Part shown: positions 13,324-25,384 of the stretch, piece after piece | Numbering within the stretch: the stretch's first letter is position 1 | Layout of the letters: each line of letters begins with the position of its first letter | Source of the DNA: Conus ventricosus | Taxonomy: Eukaryota; Mollusca; Gastropoda; Neogastropoda; Conidae | NCBI GenBank assembly: GCA_018398815.1 | Contig: CM031604.1 | Location: 48,585,326 to 48,649,325, forward strand | Direction of reading: 5' to 3' | Length of the DNA stretch: 64,000 bases | Notes under the pieces: model-generated | What the model saw: the letters and a program-made list of their open reading frames with translations, nothing else | Told to the model about the DNA's origin: nothing | The model's database searches: none | Translations under genes and position numbers: made by a program

Positions 13324-13350
13324 GGACTTTTAAAAACCTTATTTTAACAA

Positions 13351-15579
13351 ATGTTGCTCCCCAAGGGGTTGAGCACTCTGAAAATCATTTTAGGAATTTT
13401 AATCACATTGATCTTAATCGCTCCTCACGTTGAGCACTGTGACCTAAAAGATTTTAAAATGGAAGAAATCAATTTTAGACAGTCAACAAAAAACATACTA
13501 TTTTCCAATCCAGAATCTGACCTAAAAAAAATAATAGAACAAACTGAAAAGTTCATACACAATATAAGATGGAAAGCGTTCTTTTTTCTGAATCCAAATG
13601 CAAAAAAAAGAGGACAAAAACACCTATGACTTCAAATCATGGCGATCACCACCAGCCATAGACGAAATGAAACCGTTTGAGGACAAAATGAAAAGAATGA
13701 TAGCCAACATTCAATTCAAAAAATCTAACAACGATTTCCAAACAACATTAAAAAACCAAATAAAACAAATACAAAACGACAAAAAGATATTTGTGAAGGC
13801 TGACAAAACCAGCAACTACTACAAAATGGAACCAAAAGAATATTCCCAACTCATTGACAAAAATATTCAGAAAAACTACAAAAAAGCCGACAAAAATACA
13901 CATGACAATATTCGCACTAAAGAAAAAGAACTTGCACATCGCATGGACCTAAGTGACAGGGTAGAAGCAACAGCAACAAAAGAAGCATTCATAACACTCA
14001 AGGACCACAAGCCTAACTTTCACAACAACCCAACATGTAGACTAATAAATCCATCTAAATCTGAACTAGGCAAAATAAGTAAAAAAATCCTAGAAAAAAC
14101 AATAAAGAATGTAAAATCAAACTCTGAATACAATCTCTGGAAGAACACAAATGAAGTTATCCAATGGTTCAAAAAAACTCAATAAACAAAGCAATACAGT
14201 ATTCATCACATTCGACATAGTGGATTTCTACCCATCCATAGATGAGGAACTACTCACCAAAGCTCTGAAATTTGCTAGCAACCATACAGACATAACAGGG
14301 TCAAAAATGGAAATCATATTCCACACAGAGAAAACGTTACTGTACAGCAAAAATGAAACCTGGATCAAGAAAACGAACAAAAACTCAACATTTGATGTAA
14401 CCATGGGATCATATGACGGCGCAGAAACATGCGAACTAGTCGGACTATTTATGCTATCCAACACCAAGAAAAATCTTGGAAAACAAGTTGGATTATATAG
14501 AGACGACGGCCTTGCTGCACTAACCAACAACCCAAGAACCATTGAAAACAAGAAGAAAGAACTATGTAAAATCTTCCAAAGCCACCACTTAAAAATCACC
14601 ATTGAAGCAAACAAAAAGGTAGTAAACTACTTAGACATAACACTTGATCGCAACAACCACATATATAAACCATACAAGAAGCCCAATGACACACCTATCT
14701 ATGTAAACATCAAAAGCAACCACCCACCATCTGTATTAAAAGCCATACCCAATGGCATAAACAAGAGACTATCAAACCTGTCATGCAATGAAAGCGTATT
14801 CAACAATGCAGCAGTTGAATACCAAGAAGCACTGCAAAAACGTGGGTACAGCTACAAACTACAATACAACAAAGACAACAACACAAATAGAAATATGAAA
14901 AACAGGAAAAGAAAAATCATATGGTATAACCCACCATACGAAGGGAAACTCAAAACAAGCATAGGGAAAGAATTCTTTAAAATTTTAAAAACTTCGTTCC
15001 CAAAAGAACACAAACTACATAAAATATTCAACAAAAACACCGTCAAACTATCATATTCATGTATGCCCAACCTCAAACATTTAATTGACGCATCTAACAA
15101 AATGAAAACCAACACAGCAAAGAAGGGTGAAGAAAGGAAATCTTGCAATTGCATCAAAAAAGAGCAGTGCCCCCCTAAGCAATAAATGCCTTTACAACAA
15201 CATTGTATACCAAGCCACTGTGACATCAGAAAATGAAAAAGAAACATACATAGGGATCACTGAAAACCACTTCAAAACCAGATATGCAAACCACAAACAG
15301 TCATTTAATAAAGAAAAATACAAAAACCAAACAGAACTGAGTAAATATATCTGGAAACCTAAAGACGCAAAAACAAACTACAATATATCCTGGAAAATCA
15401 TAAAAAGAGCATCATCATACAGCAACATTCCAAAAAGGTGCAACCTATGTTTAACTGAAAAATGGTTAATACTATGCAAACCACACTTAGCAACTCTAAA
15501 CACCAATACAGAAATAGTAAACAACTGCAGGCATAAATGGAAATCGTTGTTAGTGAATACACCCAAAGCAAAAACCTGA
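13351..15579 (+). pseudogene. PLE reverse transcriptase / GIY-YIG endonuclease, three frameshifts
   Basis: The single PLE protein copies element RNA (RT) and nicks target DNA (GIY-YIG). The N-terminal part reads 13,351-13,629. The frame shifts near 13,600-13,612 (A8 run) into 13,598-14,185, again near 14,170 (A7 run) into 14,151-15,185, and again at about 15,171 (C6 run; the upstream copy has C5) into the last part ending at 15,579. RT motif A is FDIVDFYPSI (about 14,211), motif B GSYDGAETCELVG, motif C YRDDG (14,495-14,509), then VNYLDITL. The linker carries SCNCIKKEQC. The endonuclease has YIGITENHFKTRYANHK and CNLCLTEKW. All three breaks lie in homopolymers, so they could be sequencing errors, and the gene may be intact in the real genome. 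Confidence 0.85.
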
Positions 15580-15673
15580 AAACCTCAAAAAACACGTGCA
15601 CCCAACCCGCACGTGCAAACAACCGCAAACTGGAGCCCACACGCTATATAACACCGGCGGTGGGCAAACCAAA

Positions 15674-15719
15674 ATCATCCTGACGACAGCGAACAGCTTG
15701 AAACAAATTTGTAGATGAT
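15674..15719 (+). ncRNA. Hammerhead ribozyme (3' end of full PLE copy)
   Basis: Base-for-base the same as the copy at 13,278-13,323: ATCATC, CTGACGA, AGC-GAACA-GCT, GAAA, ACAAATTTGT, A, GATGAT. Predicted cleavage is after 15,713. The following sequence (GGACTTTTAAAAACCTTATTTTAACA) repeats the start of the full unit and then breaks off into (TA)n at 15,746. Confidence 0.8.
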
Positions 15720-15745
15720 GGACTTTTAAAAACCTTATTTTAACA

Positions 15746-15780
15746 ATATATATATATATATATTTTTATATATATATATA
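15746..15780. repeat. (TA)n tract after the PLE
   Basis: Short imperfect TA repeats separate the PLE from the foldback element. Confidence 0.9.
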
Positions 15781-16858
15781 ACAAACTAATAAATTCCAAG
15801 GATAAGTACCGCACCGTTCCAGCAACTTACAGAGCAGCTTGGTGTTGCAATGACTGCAAAAAATATTGAATTATAAACAAAGCTTGCTCTTATGTCTTAG
15901 ATTGAAGAAATAGGGGGAGATACGCATTCATATCTGCAGTGGTAGATGATTCTGCCTAACTAACAGTATGTGCTTGAATGGCTGAATGGGGAAAAATAAA
16001 TAAATGCTTCTCAAAATGAGCCTTCAGCAAGCTTATATTCTCCAAGGGGGAGACATCCTCCAATAGGGAGGGAAACTCACTAACATATAACTCCTGGTCA
16101 TATACCGATATTTCGAAACTTGGTGGTTTCTCCTCAGTGACCGCGGAAAGTGGTAATTTGACTCCTCTGCCTTTTCAGTTTTAAGAAGAATGCAATCCCA
16201 GAAAAGGTTGGTGTGCAATACCGTAGTATGTTTGTTGAGTTTTCAAAAAAACAACCAAAGGTGCCATCTAAGAAGCAAAAGAAAATCATAAAAGAGCAAA
16301 ACAAACTACATTTTCTTGTGAAAAGTAAAAAATATAAAAAGATATCCTCGAAGACACAAGTGCTGAGGGCCAGTTCTTGGAATGAATCCGCAAGGGACTA
16401 AAATACAACAAACTAATAAATTCCAAGGATAAGTACCGCACCGTTCCAGCAACTTACAGAGCAGCTTGGTGTTGCAATGACTGCAAAAAATATTGAATTA
16501 TAAACAAAGCTTGCTCTTATGTCTTAGATTGCATTCTTCTTAAAACTGAAAAGGCAGAGGAGTCAAATTACCACTTTCCGCAGTCACTGAGGAGAAACCA
16601 CCAAGTTTCGAAATATCGGTATATGACCAGGAGTTATATGTTAGTGAGTTTCCCTCCCTATTGGAGGATGTCTCCCCCTTGGAGAATATAAGCTTGCTGA
16701 AGGCTCATTTTGAGAAGCATTTATTTATTTTTCCCCATTCACCCACTCAAGCACATACTGTTAGTTAGGCAGAATCATCTACCACTGCAGATATGAATGC
16801 GTATCTCCCCCTATTTCTTCAATCTAAGACATAAGAGCAAGCTTTGTTTATAATTCAA
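15781..16858. mobile_element. Foldback-like repeat with 330-bp inverted arms
   Basis: Bases 15,866-16,194 are repeated in inverse orientation at 16,530-16,858 with few differences. In addition 15,781-15,900 is directly repeated at 16,407-16,531. The 210-bp centre (16,195-16,406) carries a lysine-rich frame (16,213-16,401) that I do not recognise. Both ends lie against (TA)n tracts. The arrangement suggests an inverted double insertion or a foldback transposon. No TIR start motif or target duplication could be assigned. Confidence 0.75.
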
Positions 16859-16864
16859 TATATA

Positions 16865-16925
<61 letters not shown>
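16858..16925. repeat. (TA)n tract
   Basis: About 65 bases of TA follow the right arm of the foldback repeat. Confidence 0.95.
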
Positions 16926-16932
<7 letters not shown>

Positions 16933-17159
16933 TGATCGATAGATAGTCAAGTCACGTCAGTATTATCTTCATTGAGGGTTAAAGAATGAGCTTTCCAGCT
17001 TTTTTTACATCCTGCCTCATAAACAAGAAAGAAACTAATTCAACATATAACCACAAGCTAAAAAAAGAAAACATTTTAAAAGCACACAATTTTTATCATG
17101 CAAATACATAACTTTCAAATGAAATATGAAACAATAACGAAACTATTGTTGGAGCTTCA

Positions 17160-17165
17160 AGTTCA

Positions 17166-17259
<94 letters not shown>
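17160..17259. repeat. (GA)n microsatellite within the LINE 3' region
   Basis: GA run with two GGA interruptions. Confidence 0.95.
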
Positions 17260-17260
<1 letters not shown>

Positions 17261-17291
17261 GGAGAAGGGGATCGTATTGATGGAAATGACT

Positions 17292-17753
17292 TCAATTGAT
17301 GCGCAGAGTTTCTATCGGATGCACTTTTAGTGCTTTTTTAAATGTATGTTTTGAGGGACATGATTTTATGGAGGAAGGCAAATTATTCCATGCGGTCCCT
17401 CCAGAATACAGAAAACTTGATTTATAAAGATTACATCGAGGTCTGGGAAGAGACAGTTTATGTGAGACAAAGCTTTCAAAGATTATCTTCGGGGCTGATC
17501 CATTCATTACATTGTACATGCACAAGCATTTGTTGAAGTAGAGTCTGTCTTTAAATGGAAGAATATTTAAAGTTTTGTCATCACTCTTTGTCAAGGTACT
17601 GGATTTCAGCTGAATTAATTTAATGGCCCTTTTATGCAGACGACTTACAAGTTTCAGATTTGTTTCACTGGCAATAACCCATAACGTGGATGCATAACTG
17701 ATAAGAGAAAGAATGTGCTCATGACAGATAGATATAAAGCAGTTATTTTGCAT
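17292..17753 (-). pseudogene. LINE ORF2 C-terminal domain fragment
   Basis: The 153-codon minus frame matches the tail that follows the RT in CR1/Jockey-like LINE ORF2 proteins. It has SLISYASTLWV, then a leucine/lysine stretch (RLHKRAIKLIQLKSSTL), LPFKDRLYFNKCLCMYNVMNG, APKII, and the closing signature FLYSGGTAWNNLPSSIK plus KHTFKKALK. The endonuclease and catalytic RT motifs are missing. No frameshift occurs within the part that remains, so this copy may be fairly young. Confidence 0.8.
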
Positions 17754-17954
17754 CGTTTCACGAACGTGATATACAAAGTGAAACAGACTGATATGCTAAA
17801 ACATTTGCTTCAACATTTTCTATTGGTACTGTGATCTGACTATGTTCTCAACCGTATTTTGAATATTTAACCAGCATGTTAAATTCAGTAACATTTTTTG
17901 CGCACATAGTCTGTTGTGAGAGTAATATTTTTCATTGTGATTTAACTTTTCCAT

Positions 17955-18150
17955 ATTGACAAATGCTGCTGTGCTTGGAGAAGACCTGCCATGGAAAGCG
18001 TAGTGATTGACAAATGCTGCTGTGCTTGGAGAAGACCTGTTATGGAAAGTGTAGTGATTGACAAATGCTGCTGTGCTTGGAGAAGACCTGCTATGGAAAG
18101 TGTAGTGATTGACAAATGCTGCTGTGCTTGGAGAAGACCTGCTATGAACA
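17955..18150. repeat. 51-bp tandem repeat, four copies
   Basis: Units begin TGACAAATGCTGCTGTGCTT and continue GGAGAAGACCTGCTATGGAA to the next TGACAAATG. The fourth is truncated at 18,150, where the RNase H retroelement tail begins. Confidence 0.9.
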
Positions 18151-18812
18151 GGTAGTGATCCTGCCCAGTGCATGCACAAGCCCGTTCGGCTTGTCTCGCA
18201 GGTCGGAGGGGGTCGGCTGCATCTCTTCTCTCAGAGGATGGTGGTTCCAGCAGTCATGGAAGACATGCTCTTCTGTTTGATCTGCTTCATCACAGGGACA
18301 GATTGAGGATGGCTCAAGGTGGAATTGTCTGTGAACGTGGTGGTTCAAATCGTCCGCAGATGAAAGACGGTAACCTGCTCGCCTGGTTATGGCGAGTGGC
18401 CGGGATGGTCTGTACAAGGGCTTGACGATGGCCCTCATCTCTGTAGGCATCACGTTGATTTCTTCCCGTTCTTCCTCAGCACTCATCCTCGCCATCTGTC
18501 GGCTTCTTCATTGTCTTGATTTTAATGCCACGGTGTGATGAGATCCGCTGTAGCACCACCCTGTGGAACCTGACGGGCTGCAGTTACCACTGGGCTGACG
18601 CTGACTGCCAGAGGTGACTCTAGAGCAGACCCGGTGGCACTCAGGAAGGTGACAAGAATGCCGAGCTGTGCTGCCCCAACGAGGGCGTAGGCAGCGTGGA
18701 TTATGGTTTCTACTTTGACTGTACAGTTGATGCAGTAGAGGAGAGTCAGTGGAGCTTCTGCCTGACTGTGTACATCAAGGTTCTGGACTCGCACCAGAGC
18801 TCCCTCTCTCAA
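18142..18812 (-). pseudogene. RNase H and Cys-rich C-terminal domain of a LINE ORF2 (broken)
   Basis: Two minus frames form one decayed gene. The upstream frame (18,812-18,522) has the RNase H segment LLYCINCTVKVETIIHAA, matching the usual CxNxTAExxALxxA helix, then a V-x-FLSATGSALE stretch like FLTDALSALE. After a frameshift the second frame (18,495-18,142) has SSICPCDEADQTEEHVFHDC, the Cys/His tail seen in many LINE-encoded proteins. The catalytic DEDD set cannot be confirmed, and the gene is nonfunctional. Confidence 0.7.
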
Positions 18813-19310
18813 AGTCGAGTCTGTGGCCTACCCGTCTGTGTAGAAAAAAAGTCTGTGCTTCCTGGTCGAATGTTCTCTCCAGTATGTTCGTGTCAGGGCT
18901 CTCTTGCTCACATCACCGCGTTCATCTTCGGTTGTGAGGAGGGGCACTGAAATGTAAATGGCGAATCATATTTTGTGAGCAGGGGTTTCTTTTCAGTTCA
19001 AAACTCAGTTCAAGCCATCCCATACTTAACACGTTGTCGAGTCCATTGTCTTCCTTCTCCGTTTTCTTCTGTATTCAATGTGAACAGTGCACTGCCCTCT
19101 TGAGGTCAACTGGATCTAACATGTTTTGCTAAGATATGACACATGCATGAGGAAAGCAATGTTGATCATTCAGATTCCAGCATTCTTCGCAAATTCTTGA
19201 AGTCAAGGCTGTTTCTCCAGAACTGGAAAAGGGAAGGGAATGGGAAAGTGGAATTATGAGAATGGGACATGAGGAGAGGATATGGGAAGGCGAGAAGACA
19301 GAACGTTCTA
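18150..19310 (-). mobile_element. Non-LTR retroelement remnant with RNase H, copy A
   Basis: On the minus strand this holds an RNase H-like region and a Cys-rich tail, preceded by about 350 bp that also matches the second copy at 42,565-44,050. Shared stretches include GGGACCCGCTGTAGC-like and CTCAAAGTCGAGTCTGTGGC-like blocks. It represents the 3' half of a LINE whose RT is absent here. Confidence 0.7.
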
Positions 19311-19745
19311 AATTGAGATTTCAAGAGTCCAAAACATACAATTTTTACGTTTGTATATGACTTTTATTTTTACACAAATGATTTCGTTGTGTGTTTTTTA
19401 TGTTTAATCAGTAATGACTATTTTAGTTATGCACAATCTTTTCAAATTAGGCTGATAGCTGTTCCCTGAAGATGCTTCAGTTTCAGTTTCAGTTTCAGTT
19501 CATCAAGGAGGCGTCACTGCGTGCGGACTAGTCCATATACACTACATCACATCCGCTAAGTTTTGAGACCACACTATGCGTGATTTTAAGCTGATGGATA
19601 AATGAATAACAACTAAGATGAGAGAATTGAAGAAGAGGGTCTCGTGGCTACGACTTAGCAGATGTCTTACCTACGCTTTAGCCCAGTGCGCTGGTCAGAC
19701 CTCAAGATATAACAAGATGCAAAGCATATAAACGTACTCCCAGTT
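19310..19745. other. Unassigned stretch with a short TTTCAG hexamer array
   Basis: Four TTTCAG-type units lie at 19,477-19,500. Nothing else is recognised. Confidence 0.45.
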
Positions 19746-20930
19746 TATCCTGAATACGTGTGATATATTCTTTAAAGAGGAAAAAACCGTCTTGGGATGG
19801 TGTCACCGTTAGTAATGGCTATTCTGGTAAACATCGGCCATCGTCTGTGACCTATAATGAACATACCTACAAATTTTCAGAAAGATCGACCAAGAACTTT
19901 CTGAGACTTTCCATAAAGAAGAAAACCATTATGGGCCGTTAGTGACGGCTGTAACGGTAAACTTAAATATCGGACATCATCCGTGACACATAATGAACAT
20001 ACCTACAAATTTTCGGAAATATCAGCCACGTACTTTCTGAGATATTCCATAAAGAAGGCAAACTGTTAGGGGTCGTTATAGCCGTTAGTAACGGCTATAA
20101 CTGTAAACTGAAGCATCGCGCATCATCCGTGACCCATAATGAACATACCTACAAATTTTCAGAAAGATCGGCCACGTACTTTCTGAGACATTCCATAAAA
20201 ACGAAAAACCGTTTTCGGCCATCATAGCCGTTAGTAACGGATATAACGGTAAACTGAAACGTCGGACATCATCCGTCGCCCATAATGAACATACCTACAA
20301 ATTTTCTGAAAGATTGACAAAGTGCTTTCTGATATATTCCATAAAGAAGAAAAACCGTTAGGGGCCGTTATAGCCGTTAGTAACGGCTATAACGGTCAAC
20401 AAAAACATCGGGCATCATCCATAACCATAGTGAACATACCTGCTAATTTTCACAAAGATCAACCAAGTACTTTCTGGGATACTCCATGAAGAAGAAAAAC
20501 CGTTACGGGCCGTTACAGCCGTTAGTAACGACTATAACGGTAAACTAAAACATCGGGCATTATTCGTGACTCATGATGAACATACCTACGCATTTTCAAA
20601 AAGATCGGCCACGTACTTTCTGAGATATTCCAAAAGAACAAAAACCGTTACAGGCCGTTACAGCCGTTAGTAACGGCTATAACGGGGTAAACTAAAACAT
20701 CGGGCATCATCCGTGACCCATAATGAACATACCTACAAATTTTCAGAAAGATCGGCTCAGTACTTTCTGAGATATTCCATAAAACGAAAAAGGCCGTTGC
20801 AGCCGTTAGTAACGGCTATAAGGATAAATTGAAACATCGTGCATCATCCATGACCCATAATGAACATACCTACAAATTTTCAGAAAGATCGGCCTAGTAT
20901 AGTTTTGTATGGAGCGAGTGGAACACATTT
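19745..20930. repeat. ~150-bp satellite array with palindromic CCGTTA core
   Basis: About eight diverged units are visible, each with GACCCATAATGAACATACC, ACAAATTTTCAGAAAGATCG, GTACTTTCTGAGATATTCC and a core where CCGTTATAGCCGTTA is followed by its inverse TAACGGCTATAACGG. Unit length varies between about 120 and 160 bp. The array ends directly in GGAC and GCAC tetranucleotide repeats. No coding function is seen. Confidence 0.9.
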
Positions 20931-20935
20931 TGACC

Positions 20936-20984
20936 ACGGACGGACGGACGGACGGACGGACGGACGCACGCACGCACGCACACA

Positions 20985-21061
<77 letters not shown>
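20936..21061. repeat. (GGAC)n-(GCAC)n-(CA)n array
   Basis: GGAC units to 20,964, GCAC units to about 21,030, CA units to 21,060. It forms the right edge of the satellite array. Confidence 0.95.
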
Positions 21062-21189
21062 TTCTCTGTTCCCATTCTAAAGTACTCCCTGTTCTATGAG
21101 AACTAGGAGTACAAAAACTCTATTCTCACCTGTCCTCTCGTCTGCTGTCCTTACCCCGGCTGCACCTGCCCTTTGACGCAAATTGATTG

Positions 21190-21650
<461 letters not shown>

Positions 21651-21654
21651 TGTA

Positions 21655-22220
<566 letters not shown>

Positions 22221-22221
<1 letters not shown>

Positions 22222-23880
22222 GAATGCATGGTTGTTTCACGTCATGTTGTTATCTCATTTTTCATTGTTATTCCGCCTAAACAAAACAGATTTTGCCGGT
22301 GAATTAGATAATTTAATCGACAGGAGGTGTCCAAGTTAAAAAAAAGAAAAGAACCTTGTGTGAAATAATGTGCACCAGGGGAAAAAGTATTTTTAATCTT
22401 TCAGTTTTCATGAATTCTCCTTGGAAATTAAAGATTTTTTGTATACCAGGAGCTGGGGGGGGGGGGTGGTAGGCAGAGGGGAAGATTCAAAGGCGATAAC
22501 CTAAATTTAGGTATCAATGTTCAGAACATCACGTCTTTTTATTTTTGTTAAACATACACATTACTGAACGCAAAAAGAAATGAAACAGGTTTTTTTGTGT
22601 GTTTTTGAGAATCAACTGGAACTGGTTCCACTAGGCATTGTCAGACTGTTATTAAAAACTAAAGAGAAAGTGGCTTTCATTTTGAAAAATAAAACGGATA
22701 GAAGTGTTTGGAACTTATTTATTTTTACATCTAGTCACTGAGCAGAGTTTTGTTTATGTACAATTATGATCTGATCTACAAACCGGCTAAATGATGAAAA
22801 CAAAGTCAAATACCGACAGTAACCACACCACACCACACCACACCACACCACACCACACCACACCACACCACACCACACCACACAGCGTGCATGCACCTGA
22901 AACGAAAAGTGCAGTATCAGTGAATAAAGAAGATACCATCTTTGATACTGAGGAGATGAGAAATGCTGACTCCCATACACACACATTTACAGACTCAATA
23001 CTCTAGAGCAGTGTTTCATGTGGTGTTCATTCATCAGCATCTCTGCGGACAAGAGGTATTTGCTAATATTGGTTTGCATGGATTTTGTGACCGAGATCAA
23101 TATCAAAGAGTTGTGGCAGTCTCGCATATGTCTTGTGTTTGCAGAATACTTCTGCTCTCGTTGTTGTATGCATACCAGGAGGGTGTATATGGACAAGCTT
23201 GGAGTTCACCAGGGGGGAAAGTGAATTCTCTTGCTTATTCCATTGCTTCTTGTTTCTGCATGAGCTTAGTGAATAGATACCACCAGCAGAAGTCTTGCCC
23301 CAGTGTGGTTATTTTTCCCTGCCTCGTGGAATACAGCCACCTATCACTGTCCACAGGTTTCCACAGGCAATGAATATACAATCTGAGAGAAAAGATCACC
23401 AACATTTCCTTTTGTTGGCACCGTGATGAGCAATTACCGTCAGGGGGGGGTAAGGGGGGGGGGGGTGTTTAAGGGGACTTAAGTAGAGTCCTGCATATGT
23501 TGGGTCAGACCCGACACCACGGGAATCAGCGGAGCAGCTGCTCCTCTATGACAGCTTTCAAAACTGCTCCCTGTAATAGTGTGGCTGCGATGGCACAAAC
23601 CTGAATGTGTCTATGTATGAGGGAGTCATTACAGCGCTGTGCAAATAGTGAGACAGTAAAAACAAAATATACACTGCCAGATGAAAACATGTCTAATTCA
23701 TAAATCCGCCCCCTCTTCACATTGTCCCTTGTCACTCCCATTGTTTTATAGACACGAAGCATTGCCTTTTGTTACAACGCACTATCAATTCCCAAAATGC
23801 ACCACTCTGACAGGGCTCTGTACGGTCAGACCTGCTGTGACTGTCATTCACAAACAGCGCTGGTAACTGCCACTTTAACT
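22221..23880. other. Unassigned stretch with (ACACC)n array
   Basis: An ACACC pentanucleotide array occupies 22,826-22,883 and a G-rich tract lies at 23,444-23,465. No protein motif or RNA was found in the remaining roughly 1.5 kb. Confidence 0.45.
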
Positions 23881-23899
23881 TGGCTAAACAGCCTAAACA

Positions 23900-24232
23900 A
23901 AAACGTGGAAACAAAAAAGCAACAGAGACGATTCAGGAAGGAAACCAACAGAATACAAAAAAGCAACATAGACGATTCAGGAAGGAAACCAACAGAATAC
24001 AAAAAAGCAACAGAGACGATTCAGGAACGAAACCAACAGAATACAAAAAAGCAACAGAGACGATTTAGGAAGGAAACCAACAGAATAAAAAAGCAACAGA
24101 GACGATTCAGGAAGGAAACCAACAGAATACAAAAAAAGCAACAGAGACGATTCAGGAAGGAAACCAACAGAATACAAAAAAGCAACAGAGACGATTCAGG
24201 AAGGAAACCAACAGAATACAAAAAGCAACAAC
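23900..24232. repeat. 43-44 bp minisatellite, about seven copies
   Basis: Units contain GCAACAGAGACGATTCAGGA and AGGAAACCAACAGAATACAA followed by a variable A run. One-base changes in the A run shift the frame from unit to unit, which explains the overlapping repetitive peptides on both strands. Confidence 0.95.
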
Positions 24233-24675
24233 GAGTCAACTGAGCTGAAAACAGTAAAGCAAAGCAGCCCACGACAGCTGAGGCGGATGAATGGAAAGAG
24301 AGCCCCTGCATGCTGATTGCTCAGCGTCAGGCGGCCATTCCAGTGCTAACTGTGGCGATCACCGCAGGACATTGGAGACTTCATTTTCACTGACCTCTTA
24401 CCGGAAGTCACGGCCGTTAAAATATTCAGCCAATCAGGACCTGGTGTTTCACGTGACAAGATTTAATGGCGCGTTTCTCCATGACAGACCCACAGAGTGT
24501 CGGAAAAACCTTAGCCGTGATTTGATCAAATGTGGAAAGACGATCGTTCTGGCAAGCGTGAAACGAACGATTTTTTTTCCTTGAGAAAGCTTCCTTTTCA
24601 TCCACAGCACAAAAGAACTGTGGATCAAATGTGCTAGATGGCTAAACAGGAGGGGTTTATCGAGAGAGGATGTGA

Positions 24676-24739
<64 letters not shown>

Positions 24740-25145
24740 AATATGCGTGAGTGTGTGCGTGTGTGAGTACGTCTGTGCGTTCGCGCGCGCGTGCGTCCGT
24801 GCGTGCTTGTGTGTGGTGTGTCAAAAGAGAAATGAAGAAGGTAGGAAGTTATGAAAGAAATCAAACTAGTATCTTTTGAGATTAAGCAATAGATTCCAGA
24901 AACAGACAAGGGGACGAATTTAAACGTAAGCTATGTATCTAAGTTAGGCATTTTCATAGCTTATTGGTTTCATTAAGCAGAATAATGAAACATATCGCCA
25001 GTGAAGGATTTTGGGTGCTCACAGACAAGGGGACGAATTTAAACGTAAGCTATGTATCTAAGTTAGGCATTTTCATAGCTTATTGGTTTCATTAAGCAGA
25101 ATAATGAAACATATCGCCAGTGAAGGATTTTGGGTGCTCACTTTT
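24232..25145. repeat. Dispersed duplication, copy B, with (GT)n and a 119-bp tandem duplication
   Basis: Bases 24,262-24,580 match 11,440-11,770 (copy A). A GT/GTGC tract follows at 24,678-24,815. Then 24,901-25,020 is repeated almost exactly at 25,021-25,140 (both start ACAGACAAGGGGACGAATTT and end TTTTGGGTGCTC). The tandem duplication appears recent because the two units barely differ. Confidence 0.85.
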
Positions 25146-25255
25146 GCGTGGAGCGTTGTAAATGAACTGTTTCCATGTATATCGTACACACTAGAACAAC
25201 AGGCAAATGAACGTTTTATTACAGAACGGTTGGCATCAACTCTTTTCATGGAGAG

Positions 25256-25321
<66 letters not shown>

Positions 25322-25347
25322 GGGGGGAGAGAGAAGAGAGAGAGAGG

Positions 25348-25384
<37 letters not shown>

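Larger units (their letters stand above)
13318..15745 (+). mobile_element. Near-complete Penelope-like retroelement
   Basis: From one predicted ribozyme cleavage site (after 13,317) to the next (after 15,713) this unit is 2,396 bp. It holds a leader, one RT plus GIY-YIG gene broken by three frameshifts, and a 3' region with the second hammerhead, and it runs into (TA)n at 15,746. The CxC cluster before the endonuclease and the DFYPSI motif suggest a Neptune-like endonuclease-bearing PLE. That clade call is tentative. Confidence 0.85.
16940..17825 (-). mobile_element. 5'-truncated LINE 3' end, minus strand, TTGAC-type tail
   Basis: Reading on the minus strand, a C-terminal ORF2 fragment (17,753-17,292) is followed by a (GA)n-containing 3' noncoding region. 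It finishes with the same block order as 9,140-9,216 (GGCAGGATG, AAAAAAGCTGG, TTAACCCTCAATGAAGATAAT, a degenerate TTGAC tail at 16,960-16,946). The tail ends beside GATA/TA repeats. Confidence 0.8.

Noticed and set aside
14151..14185. Programmed frameshift in the PLE gene
   Set aside because: The minus-strand copy encodes the same region without a shift, so the extra A is a mutation or read error.
23900..24232. CRISPR-like repeat array
   Set aside because: Units are head-to-tail repeats without unique spacers, in a eukaryotic context.
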